From Agrobacterium tumefaciens (GTDB lineage: Bacteria; Pseudomonadota; Alphaproteobacteria; Rhizobiales; Rhizobiaceae), in the NCBI RefSeq assembly GCF_005221385.1, contig NZ_CP039903.1:2539001-2603000 (forward strand): DNA of 64,000 bases. Reading direction: 5' to 3'. A program made the translations under genes and the position numbers. Of the stretch, positions 29,033-38,344 are shown piece by piece; position 1 is the stretch's first letter; the number at the start of each line of letters is the position of its first letter. The notes below the pieces were generated by a model, which was not told the DNA's origin, did no database searches, and was given only the letters and a program-made list of their open reading frames with translations.

Positions 29033-29106
29033 TGAAGCCGCGATTGACGATCCCCTGTTGACAGGGATCAATTGCGGGGCGGCCATTCTCGGGTTACACA
29101 AGCGGC

Positions 29107-29868
29107 ATGAACGAGCAGACCTTCACCATCACCAAATTCAGTGATCTCGCCAATCCCACACGGTTTCTGGCGCTGGCCGCACGCATTCTGCCCTGGCTCG
29201 CTGCACTCACGGCGATGGTGCTGGCCGCTGGTCTTTATCTCTCCTTCACCACCGACGGTGATTACCAGCAGGGTTACACCGTGCGCATCATGTATGTGCA
29301 CGTGCCATCCGCCTGGCTTGCGATGATGTGTTATTCGATCATGGCGGTTTCAGCCATCGGCACCCTCGTTTGGCGTCATCCGCTGGCGGATGTCAGCCAC
29401 AAGGCCGCCGCCCCCATCGGTGCCGCATTCACGCTGATTGCCCTCATTACCGGCTCGCTCTGGGGCAAACCCATGTGGGGAACCTGGTGGGTGTGGGATG
29501 CACGACTGACCTCCGTATTCGTGCTTTTCCTGATGTATCTCGGCCTCATTGCGCTCAACCGCGCCATGGACGATCCATCCAGAGCCGCCCGCGTCAGCGC
29601 CGTGCTGATCCTCGTCGGTTTCGTGAATATTCCGATTATCAAGTTCTCGGTCGAATGGTGGAACACGCTGCACCAGCCGGCAAGCGTTATCCGCATGGGT
29701 GGTTCCGCCATCGACGCGGAATTTCTCTGGCCGCTTCTGACCATGGCGATCGGCTTCACGCTGCTGTTCTTCACATTACACATCGCCGCCATGCGCAACG
29801 AAATCTGGCGCCGGCGCGTGGCCGCACAACGGCGGCTTGCCGCCCGCATGGCCAACCGGGAGGGCTGA
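29107..29868 (+). CDS. ccmC: Heme transporter CcmC
   Basis: The protein has 253 residues and six transmembrane segments. It bears the tryptophan-rich heme-handling signature WGKPMWGTWWVWDARLT near residue 120, and flanking periplasmic histidines in MYVHVPSAW and EWWNTLHQP that ligate heme. CcmC attaches heme to the periplasmic chaperone CcmE. ccmD begins 5 bases after its stop. ccmE, ccmF and ccmH are not in this window, as is common where they form a separate cluster. Confidence 0.96.
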   Translation: MNEQTFTITKFSDLANPTRFLALAARILPWLAALTAMVLAAGLYLSFTTDGDYQQGYTVRIMYVHVPSAWLAMMCYSIMAVSAIGTLVWRHPLADVSHKAAAPIGAAFTLIALITGSLWGKPMWGTWWVWDARLTSVFVLFLMYLGLIALNRAMDDPSRAARVSAVLILVGFVNIPIIKFSVEWWNTLHQPASVIRMGGSAIDAEFLWPLLTMAIGFTLLFFTLHIAAMRNEIWRRRVAAQRRLAARMANREG

Positions 29869-29873
29869 GGCAT

Positions 29874-30047
29874 ATGACGCACGCCTTTTATATCGGCATG
29901 TCCTACGCAGCGACCGGGCTTGTCGTTCTCTGTCTCATCGCCTGGGTTGTCGTGGACGGTCAGGCACGCAAACGGGAACTGAAGCAACTGGAGGCATCCG
30001 GTGTGCGCCGAAGGGCGAGAGCCGGTTCCGCAGGAGACGCGCAATGA
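29874..30047 (+). CDS. ccmD: Heme exporter protein CcmD
   Basis: This 57-residue protein begins MTHAFYIGMSYAATGLVVLC. It has one transmembrane helix followed by a charged, basic tail (QARKRELKQLEASGVRRRARAG), the typical CcmD form. CcmD is the small subunit that helps release holo-CcmE from CcmABC. The ATG at 29874 is 6 bases after the ccmC stop. Its own stop overlaps the ccmG start (ATGA at 30044-30047). The gene is below common ORF length cut-offs and easily missed. Confidence 0.9.
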   Translation: MTHAFYIGMSYAATGLVVLCLIAWVVVDGQARKRELKQLEASGVRRRARAGSAGDAQ

Positions 30048-30649
30048 CGCAGGCCAGCCAGGATCAGGGCTCCAAAACCAAGACGACCGGCCGCGCGCGT
30101 TATGGGCTGGCGCTGCTGCCGCTTCTGCTTTTCGGCGGTTTTGCCCTCGTCGCCGGCAAGATGCTTTATGATCAGGACGTGAACGGGCTGGATATCAGCG
30201 CCATTCCCTCCGCACTCATCGGCACCAAGGCGCCGTCCCTGTCGCTGCCGCCGCTGGAAGGCTCGAACCTGCCGGCGCTCACCGATGCCGCCATCAAGGG
30301 CAAGCTGACGCTGGTCAACGTCTTTGCCTCCTGGTGCATTCCCTGCCGGCAGGAGCATCCGCTATTGCAGGAACTGGCGAAAGACAGCCGCATCACCGTC
30401 GTCGGCATCAATTACAAGGATAAGCAGGACAATGCGCTCCGCTTCCTTGGCGAACTTGGCAATCCCTTTGCCGCAATAGGCGTCGATCCGAACGGCAAGG
30501 CCGCAATCGACTGGGGTGTCTATGGCATCCCCGAAAGTTACCTTGTCGGCGCCGACGGCACGATCCTTTATAAAAAGGTTGGCCCCTTCGATGCCCGCAG
30601 CGTCGAGCGCGACCTGCTGCCAGCCATCACGGCCGCAGCCGGCAGATAG
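30044..30649 (+). CDS. ccmG: Thiol:disulfide interchange protein CcmG/DsbE
   Basis: This 201-residue membrane-anchored periplasmic thioredoxin-like protein has a single N-terminal helix (YGLALLPLLLFGGFALVAG). The active site WCIPC is in NVFASWCIPCRQEHP, the acidic CcmG-type segment is GINYKDKQDNALRFL, and a cis-proline is in YGIPESYLVG. CcmG reduces the apocytochrome c heme-binding cysteines, or their CcmH disulfide, before heme ligation. Start ATG 30044 overlaps the ccmD stop. It is the last gene of the operon; the next gene converges on it. Confidence 0.96.
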   Translation: MTQASQDQGSKTKTTGRARYGLALLPLLLFGGFALVAGKMLYDQDVNGLDISAIPSALIGTKAPSLSLPPLEGSNLPALTDAAIKGKLTLVNVFASWCIPCRQEHPLLQELAKDSRITVVGINYKDKQDNALRFLGELGNPFAAIGVDPNGKAAIDWGVYGIPESYLVGADGTILYKKVGPFDARSVERDLLPAITAAAGR

Positions 30650-30666
30650 CCCCCGAGCAGGAAAGC

Positions 30667-31848
30667 TCAATTCTTCGAAATAACCCGGAGCGACGGGCCT
30701 TCGGCCGGAATGCGTATACCTTCCAGCACGACCTGGTCACGACCGCCGCGCTTTGCGGCATAAAGGCTGTCATCTGCCCGCTTGATGGCATCATGGATGG
30801 AATGATCTCCCCTTGCGACGGCCGAAACACCGAAGCTTGCGGTGATCTGACTGGCCACACCCCGGTTGCGCCAATCGAGGGACGAGAGGTTAGAGCGCAT
30901 GCCATTGGCAAGCTGGCCGGCAGCCGTGGCCGTCTGGCCGGGCAGGAAGACCACGAATTCCTCGCCGCCGAAACGCGCCACCAGCGCGCCTTCAGGCGCG
31001 TTCCGCCTGAGAAGATCGGAAAGGCCAATGAGAACGATATCTCCGGCAGCATGGCCGTAAACGTCGTTGATGCGCTTGAAATGGTCTATATCGCAGGCAA
31101 TGACCGCCCCATCAGGCGTGTCGTTGCGAAAATCGGGAACACGTCGGTCAAAGCCGCGCCGGTTCAGCACATCCGTCAACGGGTCGTGTTCCGCGGCATG
31201 CAGGTGCCGGTCGACGGTGACGGAAATCTGGCTTGCGAGCACGGAAAGCGCGAGCAGGAAGCCGAATATGCTCGCGGCAAGCTGCATGTAGAAGGCATAG
31301 TCCGACTCGAAAAATTCGCTGAGCTCGATCATCGAGCCGTTCGGCGTCATCACCAGCAACATGCCGATACGCACCAGCGTTTCCAGCACCACCAGAGAAG
31401 CAATCGCCACCATCAGCCGATCCGCGAGGGTCACCGGCCGCTTCCGCACAAGCCAGACCGGAAAAGCGAGCAGCAGGGCGCAGACGAGATCGCCGATGAC
31501 GAGCTCGCGCTTCAGATCCGGCGTGATGAAAACGTGAAATGAAACCAGGACAACGGCTGCAAGCACGAGCGACAGCCGTGCCATCGTATGGAGCGGCCGC
31601 CCGAAATGGGTAAGCAGCGCATGGCCGTAGAGAAAAAAGGCGGAAAAGAACAGCAGGTTCGAGATAATCGCCTGCACTTCGAAGGGCAGACCGCCGAGCA
31701 CCAGGGGGGCAGCAAAACCAAAAGCCGCGGCAAGATAGCCGACACCCCAATACCGCGCCGAAACATGACCGATCCTTTGCAGGAACAGGAACACTACGCC
31801 GAATGTCAGCATGATGAAGGGGAGAAGATAGGCGAAATTATCTTGCAA
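30667..31848 (-). CDS. Membrane-anchored diguanylate cyclase (GGDEF)
   Basis: The 393-residue protein has about six to seven N-terminal hydrophobic segments (to about residue 215). A GGDEF domain follows, with DPLTDVLNRRGFDRR at its start and the catalytic loop FGGEEF. It should make cyclic di-GMP from GTP at the membrane. The inhibitory I-site R-x-x-D expected five residues before GGEEF is replaced by PEGA, so product feedback is probably lost. The start is uncertain: TTG at 31848 or an in-frame ATG at 31812. The membrane input signal is unknown. Confidence 0.9.
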   Translation of the reverse strand: MQDNFAYLLPFIMLTFGVVFLFLQRIGHVSARYWGVGYLAAAFGFAAPLVLGGLPFEVQAIISNLLFFSAFFLYGHALLTHFGRPLHTMARLSLVLAAVVLVSFHVFITPDLKRELVIGDLVCALLLAFPVWLVRKRPVTLADRLMVAIASLVVLETLVRIGMLLVMTPNGSMIELSEFFESDYAFYMQLAASIFGFLLALSVLASQISVTVDRHLHAAEHDPLTDVLNRRGFDRRVPDFRNDTPDGAVIACDIDHFKRINDVYGHAAGDIVLIGLSDLLRRNAPEGALVARFGGEEFVVFLPGQTATAAGQLANGMRSNLSSLDWRNRGVASQITASFGVSAVARGDHSIHDAIKRADDSLYAAKRGGRDQVVLEGIRIPAEGPSLRVISKN

Positions 31849-31940
31849 TGTGTTCTGCCGGAACGAGAGACAAGCCTTTAAGCACCGGACATTACCGCAA
31901 TGCCATTAAGAAAACTTGCATATATCGCCCGTGGGCTCGT

Positions 31941-32537
31941 TCACATTTGCGGGAGTGCGTTCTGCCATTCCTTGATCGCATCGAGCGGCCAGACCAGCAT
32001 GACCACGTTCAGCGTCAGATTATCGCGGATTAGCCACCCCGTGAAGATTTCGAAGAAGATGGCGATTATTACCGTCAGCCACACCGGCACGCGGGCGGCA
32101 AAAAGGAAACCCAGCGCCATGAAAACCGTGTCCATCGCCGAGTTCAGAATGCTGTCGCCGGTGTAACCCAGCGCCATGGTCGCTGTGCGATAACGATCGA
32201 TGATGATGGGTGAATTTTCGAGAAGTTCCCACGCCGCCTCGATCAGAACCGCGAAGGAAAGCCGCATGGAAAACGGTTTGTTGCGGAACAGCAGCCAGGC
32301 GAACCAATAAAACAGAAAGCCGTGAATGATATGCGAGGGCGTATACCAGTCGGCCAGATGCTGGGAATTGCCCGGCGTGTTCACACCCGGCTCGAACAGC
32401 TTCACGTAACCGCATTCGCAGATGGGAATACGGCCCATGGCATAGAGAATGACGATCTGCAGCAGAAGCAGCCCGGCGGCCACGCCGAACCATCTAAGCG
32501 AACGCGAACGGGAAGCCGACATTTCCGCAATTGTCAT
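31941..32537 (-). CDS. DUF2585 (UPF0314) membrane protein
   Basis: This 198-residue protein has about five hydrophobic segments and the family blocks [43 protein letters not shown] and [29 protein letters not shown]. The conserved Cys, His and acidic residues suggest an enzyme or metal site near the membrane. No function is known. The start ATG 32537 overlaps the ispZ stop (ATGA), so it is coupled to ispZ and ftsY. Residues upstream of 32537 in the same frame are the ispZ shadow and not part of the protein. Confidence 0.88.
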   Translation of the reverse strand: MTIAEMSASRSRSLRWFGVAAGLLLLQIVILYAMGRIPICECGYVKLFEPGVNTPGNSQHLADWYTPSHIIHGFLFYWFAWLLFRNKPFSMRLSFAVLIEAAWELLENSPIIIDRYRTATMALGYTGDSILNSAMDTVFMALGFLFAARVPVWLTVIIAIFFEIFTGWLIRDNLTLNVVMLVWPLDAIKEWQNALPQM

Positions 32538-33184
32538 TTTTCGTCCTTGCCGAGAGGCTCGACAGAATGGCGCATGACGAGCGGCATTTGCGCCATGGTG
32601 AAGATGATGGTGATCGGCATCGTGCCCCACACCTTGAAGGCAACCCAGGTGTCGGTGGTGAACATGCGCCAGACGACCTCGTTCAACACCGCCAGAAACA
32701 GGAAAAACACGCCCCAGCGCAGCGTCAGTTTGCGCCAACCTTCATCCGTCAGCTTGAAGGCCGAATTGAAGACATAACCGAGCAGCGACTGGCCAAAGAA
32801 CAGACCGCCCAGCAGGATGACGCCGAACAGCGTGTTGACGATGGTCGGCTTCATCTTGATGAAGGTATCGTTCTGCAACCACAACGTCAGCGCGCCGAAC
32901 ACAAAGACGACGATGCCTGATATCAGCGGCATGATCGGCAACTTCCGCGTCAGAATCCAGGACACGGTCAAAGCGGCGGCGGTCGCGATCATGAACAGGC
33001 CGGTGGCGATGAAGATCGGCCCACCGAATTCCGTCAAAACCGGAAAAGTCGAGGCCAGCCATTCGCCGCGGGAATTGGCGAAAAAGAAAACCATGAGCGG
33101 GCCAAGCTCAAGCACGAATTTCAGGAGCGGGCTGATTTCCGCCACCATCTTTTCGCTTTCCTTGGAATTGCTTTCAATATCCAT
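32534..33184 (-). CDS. ispZ: Inner membrane septation protein A (YciB/IspZ)
   Basis: This 216-residue membrane protein of the YciB/IspZ family has five or six hydrophobic segments. Family blocks include [60 protein letters not shown] and [16 protein letters not shown]. It is linked to cell division and envelope synthesis; direct function is unsettled. ATG 33184 has GGGAG upstream within the ftsY end and lies 2 bases past the ftsY stop. A TTG at 33190 is the alternative start. It is coupled to ftsY upstream and DUF2585 downstream. Confidence 0.93.
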
Positions 33185-33186
33185 AC

Positions 33187-34623
33187 TCAAACTCCCGCAA
33201 TGGCCTTGGCGAAATCTTCCGCCTCGAAGGGCTCCAGATCATCAACGCCTTCACCCACACCGATGAAATAAACCGGCAGCTTGTGTTTGGCAGCAATGGC
33301 GACGAGGATACCGCCCCGCGCCGTGCCATCCAATTTTGTCATAATCAGGCCCGAAACACCCGCAACATTGCGGAATATCTCCACCTGGTTCAAGGCGTTC
33401 TGGCCGGTCGTCGCATCCAGCGTCTGCAGCACGGTGTGCGGCGCATCCGGATCGAGCTTGCCAAGCACACGGACAATCTTTTCCAGTTCAGCCATCAGCT
33501 CCGTCTTGTTCTGCAGACGGCCGGCCGTATCGATGATGAGCACATCGCTTTTTTCCGCCCGCGCCTGCTCATAGGCATCGTAGGCCAGACCGGAGGCATC
33601 TGCCCCGAGCTTCGTGCCGATAAATTGCGAGCCGGTGCGATCCGCCCAGATTTTCAGCTGCTCTATCGCCGCTGCGCGGAACGTGTCGCCAGCTGCGAGC
33701 ATCACTTTAAGGCCCGAGCCTGAGAGTTTGGCAGCCAACTTGCCGATGGTCGTCGTCTTGCCGGTGCCGTTGACGCCCACGACGAGAATGACATGCGGCT
33801 TGTGCGAAAGATCGAGTTCCAAAGGTTTGGCGACCGGCTTCAGGACCTTGGTGATCTCACCGGCCATGATACGCGCCACATCCTCACCGCTCACATCCTT
33901 GCCGTAACGTTCGGAAGACAAAGCGCCGGTGATGCGCATGGCGGTCTCGACGCCCAGATCCGACTGGATGAGAAGGTCTTCCAGCTCGTCAAGCGTGTCC
34001 TCGTCCAGCTTGCGCTTGGTAAACAGCGCCGAAATCTGCGTGGTCAGCTGCGACGAGGTGCGGGCAAGCCCGGCCCGCAGGCGCTGAAACCAGCTGAGCT
34101 TCGGTTGCGGTGCTTCGGCGACAGGCTCTTCACGCTCGCTTGCCGATGAAAAGCCCTTTGGCAAAGCCTGTGGCACTACAGGGGGGTCGACGGCATCTAC
34201 CGACTCCGCCTCATCGAGCAATGCATCCATCGCGTCAGCATCGAGCACGGCATCGACAGCTTCCGGTAAAGGCTCGGCCTGCTCTTCGGCGGCGGCCTCC
34301 GCCTGCAGCAGCGACAGCGGCACCAGCCCCATATCCCCGGAAAGCTCGGCCCCGGGCAGAAGCGGCGCGTCCTCATCGTCTTCTTCTTCCGAAGGCGTGG
34401 CATCCGCTGCCTCGTCCGGAACAGGCCCGCCCGCCGTCTCCATCTCCAGTTCGGAAACCGGATCCTCGTCGACAGGTATATGCGCTTCGGCCTCGCTCAA
34501 CGCCGCTTCGAAAGAGGCATTTTCATTGCCGCGCACAAGTGCAGCATCCTCTTGTGGCCGCTCATTCGTTTCGGCCTTGTCCTTGCCGAACGAAAAGACT
34601 TTTTTGATGAAGCCGAGGGCCAT
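33187..34623 (-). CDS. ftsY: Signal recognition particle receptor FtsY
   Basis: This 478-residue protein begins with an acidic, Glu/Asp-rich A domain (about residues 20-150). The NG GTPase follows: the N domain near [19 protein letters not shown]1 [21 protein letters not shown] and the C-terminal [12 protein letters not shown]. It docks the SRP-ribosome complex at the membrane for co-translational insertion. The 5' neighbour mtaB ends 32 bases upstream, and dapF precedes that. ffh, its partner, is on the other strand 3.7 kb away. Confidence 0.97.
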   Translation of the reverse strand: MALGFIKKVFSFGKDKAETNERPQEDAALVRGNENASFEAALSEAEAHIPVDEDPVSELEMETAGGPVPDEAADATPSEEEDDEDAPLLPGAELSGDMGLVPLSLLQAEAAAEEQAEPLPEAVDAVLDADAMDALLDEAESVDAVDPPVVPQALPKGFSSASEREEPVAEAPQPKLSWFQRLRAGLARTSSQLTTQISALFTKRKLDEDTLDELEDLLIQSDLGVETAMRITGALSSERYGKDVSGEDVARIMAGEITKVLKPVAKPLELDLSHKPHVILVVGVNGTGKTTTIGKLAAKLSGSGLKVMLAAGDTFRAAAIEQLKIWADRTGSQFIGTKLGADASGLAYDAYEQARAEKSDVLIIDTAGRLQNKTELMAELEKIVRVLGKLDPDAPHTVLQTLDATTGQNALNQVEIFRNVAGVSGLIMTKLDGTARGGILVAIAAKHKLPVYFIGVGEGVDDLEPFEAEDFAKAIAGV

Positions 34624-34655
34624 GGTCGTTCCCGTGTCTTTTCTCTTGAGCCGCC

Positions 34656-35930
34656 TCAGGCAGCGTTCGCCGCCAGAAGCTTCATATTCAGATGTTTGCC
34701 GTTGTGGCTGGTAATCGCAACCTGCGCAAGAGTGCGCGGGGCAAGATCAGGCGCCGCCACCAGCGTGAAATTATCGGTATGGGCAAAACCGGTGTTTTCC
34801 ACCAGGATCGTCTGCACCGAACCGACCATATTCTGCAACTGCGCCACCTTAAGCGCTTCACCGCGTTCGCGAAGCCTCGCCGCCCGGTCCTTCACCAGCG
34901 CCCGGTCGAGCTGCGGCATGCGGGCCGCCGGCGTGCCGGCACGCGGGCTGTAAGGAAATACATGCAGGCTGGAAATACCGCATTCTTCCGCAAGCGTGGC
35001 GGCGTTTTCAAACATTTCTTCCGTCTCGGTCGGGAACCCGGCGATCATATCCGCGCCGAAGGCGATGTCAGGCCTCAGCGACCGCACGTCCTGACAGAAG
35101 CGGATGGCATCAGCCCGTGAATGGCGGCGTTTCATGCGTTTCAGGATCATGTCATCGCCATGTTGAAGGGAGAGATGCAGATGCGGCATGAAACGCGGCT
35201 CATCGGCAATCAGATCCATCAGATGATGATCGGCCTCGATACTGTCGATGGAGGAAAGGCGCAGGCGCAGAATGTCCGGCACCTGCTTCAGCAATGTCTT
35301 GGCGAGGTAGCCGAGAGAAGGCTCGCCCGGCAGATCAGCCCCATAGCTGGTCGCATCCACTCCGGTCAGCACGATCTCGCAATAGCCGCTTTCCGTCAGC
35401 CTGCGCGCCTGATCCACCACCGCACCCATCGGCACGGAGCGGGAATTGCCGCGTCCATAGGGAATAATGCAGAAGGTGCAGCGATGATCGCAGCCATTCT
35501 GCACCTGAATGAAGGCGCGCACGTGCCCGTCAATATGCTTGACCATCTGCGGCGCGGTCGCCTTGATGCTCATGATATCGTTGACGCGCAGCTTTTCTTC
35601 CGCCGAAACGCCAAAATCCGGCAGCGCCCGATAGGAGGAGCTTTTCAGCTTTTCCTCATTGCCCAGCACCGCATCCACCTCGGGCATTTCGGCAAAGGTC
35701 TGTTTTTCCGTCTGGGCAGCACAACCGGTAACGATGATACGCGCATGCGGATTGTCCCGCCGCACCCGGCGGATGGCCTGACGCGCCTGACGTACCGCTT
35801 CACCTGTAACGGCACAGGTATTGACCAATACGGCATTGTTCAGCCCGGCCTTTTCGGCCTCCGCCCGCATCACTTCCGATTCATAGGTGTTGAGACGACA
35901 GCCGAAGGTTATGACCTCGACGCCGCTCAT
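34656..35930 (-). CDS. mtaB: tRNA t6A37 methylthiotransferase MtaB
   Basis: The protein has 424 residues. An N-terminal UPF0004 domain contributes three cysteines (FGCRLN, NTCAVTG, GCAAQTE). The radical SAM cluster motif CDHRCTFC is in the middle, and a C-terminal TRAM-like segment is at the end. It converts t6A to ms2t6A at position 37 of ANN-decoding tRNAs, improving codon recognition. The start ATG overlaps the dapF stop (ATGA), so the two are coupled. A short gap separates it from ftsY. Confidence 0.95.
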   Translation of the reverse strand: MSGVEVITFGCRLNTYESEVMRAEAEKAGLNNAVLVNTCAVTGEAVRQARQAIRRVRRDNPHARIIVTGCAAQTEKQTFAEMPEVDAVLGNEEKLKSSSYRALPDFGVSAEEKLRVNDIMSIKATAPQMVKHIDGHVRAFIQVQNGCDHRCTFCIIPYGRGNSRSVPMGAVVDQARRLTESGYCEIVLTGVDATSYGADLPGEPSLGYLAKTLLKQVPDILRLRLSSIDSIEADHHLMDLIADEPRFMPHLHLSLQHGDDMILKRMKRRHSRADAIRFCQDVRSLRPDIAFGADMIAGFPTETEEMFENAATLAEECGISSLHVFPYSPRAGTPAARMPQLDRALVKDRAARLRERGEALKVAQLQNMVGSVQTILVENTGFAHTDNFTLVAAPDLAPRTLAQVAITSHNGKHLNMKLLAANAA

Positions 35931-36826
35931 ACGCCCCCCCGCTCCACCGCATCACGCGACCACGCGCCGGTAACGGGATCGACGGTGCCGGACCATTCCC
36001 ATTCGGCCGGCCCGGTCATGATGACGTGATTGTCCTCGCGCCAATCGATGACGAGCGGCACGCGCACGGGGCTGGAGGCGACATCGATGGTGACCTTTCT
36101 GCCCGTGCGGCCGGTGCGGGCGGCGGAAACGGCGGCAGCGCAGGCGGCGGAACCACAGGCGAGCGTCAGCCCGGCGCCGCGCTCCCAGGTGCGGGTGCGA
36201 AGCGCACTGTCGGACATCACCTGCGCTAGCGTGATATTGGCCTTTTCCGGAAACATTGGGTGGTTTTCGAGCAGCGGCCCGAACCGCTCAAGATCGAAAC
36301 TCATCGGGTCACGATCCACCCAGAAAATCGCGTGCGGATTACCCATCGACATGACGGCCGGCGAATGCAGGATCGGCGCGTCGATCGGCCCGATCTGCAA
36401 TTCGATGCGGCTGGTATCGTGGAACTCTTCCGAAAGCGGAATATCGCTCCAGCGGAAACGCGGCAGGCCCATATCGACTGATATCATGCCGTCTTCATGC
36501 TCGACGGCGTTCAGAATGCCCGCCACCGTCTGGAAGGTAAAGCTGGTCTTGCCGGTTTCGGAAGACAGAGCCTGTACCACACAGCGCGTTCCATTGCCGC
36601 AGGCCTGGGCCTTCGTGCCGTCGCAATTGAGAATATCAATGAAGGCATCCGTGCCGCCGACACGCGGATCATGGATTGCCATGATCTGGTCGAACTGGGT
36701 TGCGGGATCGGCATTGAGCGCGATTGCTGCCGCAGGCGTGACCATATCCTTGCGGCCGCGCATGTCGACAACGAGGATCTTGTTGCCAAGCCCGTTCATC
36801 TTCGCAAATTCGACCGTATCCGCCAT
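35927..36826 (-). CDS. dapF: Diaminopimelate epimerase
   Basis: This 299-residue pseudosymmetric epimerase carries both catalytic cysteines: [10 protein letters not shown] in the first half and LACGSAACA in the second. Other DapF blocks are [15 protein letters not shown] and [10 protein letters not shown]. It converts LL- to meso-diaminopimelate for lysine and peptidoglycan synthesis. The protein is slightly longer than E. coli DapF (274 residues). Its stop overlaps the mtaB start. The promoter should lie in the 120 bases upstream. Confidence 0.96.
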   Translation of the reverse strand: MADTVEFAKMNGLGNKILVVDMRGRKDMVTPAAAIALNADPATQFDQIMAIHDPRVGGTDAFIDILNCDGTKAQACGNGTRCVVQALSSETGKTSFTFQTVAGILNAVEHEDGMISVDMGLPRFRWSDIPLSEEFHDTSRIELQIGPIDAPILHSPAVMSMGNPHAIFWVDRDPMSFDLERFGPLLENHPMFPEKANITLAQVMSDSALRTRTWERGAGLTLACGSAACAAAVSAARTGRTGRKVTIDVASSPVRVPLVIDWREDNHVIMTGPAEWEWSGTVDPVTGAWSRDAVERGGV

Positions 36827-36946
36827 CGCCTTGAACCTGAAAACTATCTGAAACCGGATTTCATACGGGATTTACCCGCGCTTTCGCCCTATATGGCGGA
36901 AAGACCGGCAAATTACCAGACTGTTGCGGCGCAAACCGGACAGCGC

Positions 36947-38017
36947 TCAGGCGGAGGGTACGTCGAAAACCTCACCGGGGCGCATGGGCCGGAAACGGCT
37001 TTCCTCCACACCCTGTTCCACAAGCGCCGTTTTCAGCGCCGCAAGTGGCGCATCGACAGCCTCGTCGGTGAGTTGCACCGTACCCCAATGATGGCCGCAG
37101 ACATGCGCGGCACCGCAAAGCTTCATGCCCTCAACGGCTTCCGCCGGGTTCTGGTGCTGGCCTTTCATGAACCAGCGCGGCTCATAAGCACCAAAAGGCA
37201 GGTTGGCGAGGCGGAATTCGCCATGTTTCTTGCGCGCAGCATGATAATTGAGGCCTTCATGAAAGCCGGTATCGCCGATGTGGTAGATTTTCCCACCCGG
37301 CCCCTCGATGACGAAGGCAGCCCACAATGCCATGCTGCGGTCGTTGAGCCCGCGGGCTGACCAGTGGTGGCACGGTTCGAAATGAATTTTGACCGACCCC
37401 GCCTCCACGACATCGCCCCAGTCGCCCACCTTGATACGCGCCGCCTCCACGCCGGTGCGGATGATGGCGTCATTGCCGAGCGGCGTGATGAAAAGCGGCT
37501 TGTGCGCCACATGCAGCCGCTTCAGCGTTTCCATATCCAGATGGTCGTAATGATTGTGCGTCAGCAGAACCAGATCGATGGGCGGCAGATCCTCGAAACG
37601 GATGCCGGGCGGATTGACCCGTTTGGGACCGGCGAAGCTGAACGGGCTGGTACGTTGCGACCACACCGGATCGACGAGAATATTCAACCCTGCTGTCTGG
37701 ATCAGAAAGGAGGCATGGCCGACGAAGGTGACACGGATATTCTTGCCATCAACCCGGCTTTCCGGCTTTGCGAAAGGAAAAGGGCTCGGATAATTTTCCG
37801 GCCACGTAGCGCGCTCACCATTGAAGCGCCATTTCAACAGGCCCATGAAATTGCCGGGCGGCGAGCCGCCGGGATTAAAGAAGCGCACCCCGTCGAAATG
37901 ATCGGAGATCGGCCCGCTATAATAGGCGCTGGCGTTCGAACGGCGGGCAAACAGCGCCCCGCCCGCCACAGCGAGCAATCCAAGGGTTGAAAAACGAAAG
38001 AAATTTCGACGGTTCAT
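36947..38017 (-). CDS. Tat-exported metallo-beta-lactamase-fold hydrolase (NAPE-PLD-like)
   Basis: This 356-residue protein has a twin-arginine signal (NRRNFFRFSTLGLLAVAGGALFA). The hydrolase motif THNHYDHLD near the middle is the dinuclear zinc H-x-H-x-D-H of the fold. Later histidines are in FEPCHHWSARG, HIGDTGFHEG and the C-terminal CGHHWGTVQLTDE. The VDPVWSQRTSPFSFAGPKRVNPPGI block matches N-acylphosphatidylethanolamine phospholipase D-like proteins. It is probably a periplasmic lipid- or ester-cleaving enzyme; the substrate is unknown. ATG 38017 is chosen because the Tat signal begins there, although no clear ribosome site is seen. Confidence 0.88.
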   Translation of the reverse strand: MNRRNFFRFSTLGLLAVAGGALFARRSNASAYYSGPISDHFDGVRFFNPGGSPPGNFMGLLKWRFNGERATWPENYPSPFPFAKPESRVDGKNIRVTFVGHASFLIQTAGLNILVDPVWSQRTSPFSFAGPKRVNPPGIRFEDLPPIDLVLLTHNHYDHLDMETLKRLHVAHKPLFITPLGNDAIIRTGVEAARIKVGDWGDVVEAGSVKIHFEPCHHWSARGLNDRSMALWAAFVIEGPGGKIYHIGDTGFHEGLNYHAARKKHGEFRLANLPFGAYEPRWFMKGQHQNPAEAVEGMKLCGAAHVCGHHWGTVQLTDEAVDAPLAALKTALVEQGVEESRFRPMRPGEVFDVPSA

Positions 38018-38128
38018 GCTAAAGGTATAGGGAGCGGAATGGTGCCGTTCAAGCCGCGCCAATCGCGGTTTGCAGCCGATCACACAAAGATGAAATGCAA
38101 GGCCGCACGGCTGAAAACCGGCAACGCC

Positions 38129-38157
38129 TTGACTTTTCCAGCGCTTTCCTGTTTATC
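38129..38157 (+). promoter_or_regulatory. Predicted sigma-70-type promoter upstream of ffh
   Basis: TTGACT (38129-38134), a 17-base spacer, then TTTATC (38152-38157). The predicted transcript start is near 38164. Confidence 0.5.
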
Positions 38158-38163
38158 CCCGCC

Positions 38164-38272
38164 AATCAGCTGGCAGTTTCACGACTCCAAGCCGCCGACC
38201 GGGACCCGCAGAGGTATAAAGAGATCCCGGAGGTCAACACCCGACAGCGCGATGCGCCCTCGGGTGCTTTTT
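38164..38272 (+). ncRNA. Candidate small RNA or attenuator leader upstream of ffh
   Basis: From the predicted start to the terminator the transcript would be about 110 bases. It contains a gacc...ggtc stem (about 38197-38235) enclosing gggA/tccc pairing. A strong terminal hairpin follows: arms cacccga (38238-38244) and tcgggtg (38260-38266), with inner gcgc-gat-gcgc, then C and TTTTT. It does not carry the SRP RNA tetraloop region, so it is not an obvious 4.5S RNA. Either an independent sRNA ends here, or this is a leader that controls read-through into ffh. Confidence 0.45.
38238..38272 (+). terminator. Intrinsic terminator in the ffh leader
   Basis: The 7-bp stem cacccga/tcgggtg encloses a gcgc/gcgc inner stem and is followed by cTTTTT. 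It lies 73 bases before the ffh start codon. No plus-strand gene lies upstream for it to terminate. Confidence 0.7.
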
Positions 38273-38344
38273 GGCTTTGCGTCTTGTTTTTGCCAGCGAA
38301 AGCACCGACGTTTCGGAAACCCCGGAACGAAGAAGGAAGAAACG

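Larger units (their letters stand above)
38018..38344. other. Divergent region upstream of ffh (327 bases)
   Basis: No protein gene is evident. The right part holds a plus-strand promoter-like sequence and an intrinsic terminator that together define a short non-coding transcript upstream of ffh (separate entries). The left part must contain the promoter for the Tat-exported hydrolase. A ribosome site, GAAGGAAGAAA, precedes ffh. Confidence 0.6.

Noticed and set aside
31941..32738. N-terminal extension of DUF2585 to 32738
   Set aside because: The extra 67 residues lie inside ispZ in another frame and are His-rich shadow sequence. ATG 32537 overlaps the ispZ stop.
38164..38272. Region upstream of ffh as 4.5S SRP RNA
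   Set aside because: The conserved SRP RNA apical loop and asymmetric loop sequences are absent.
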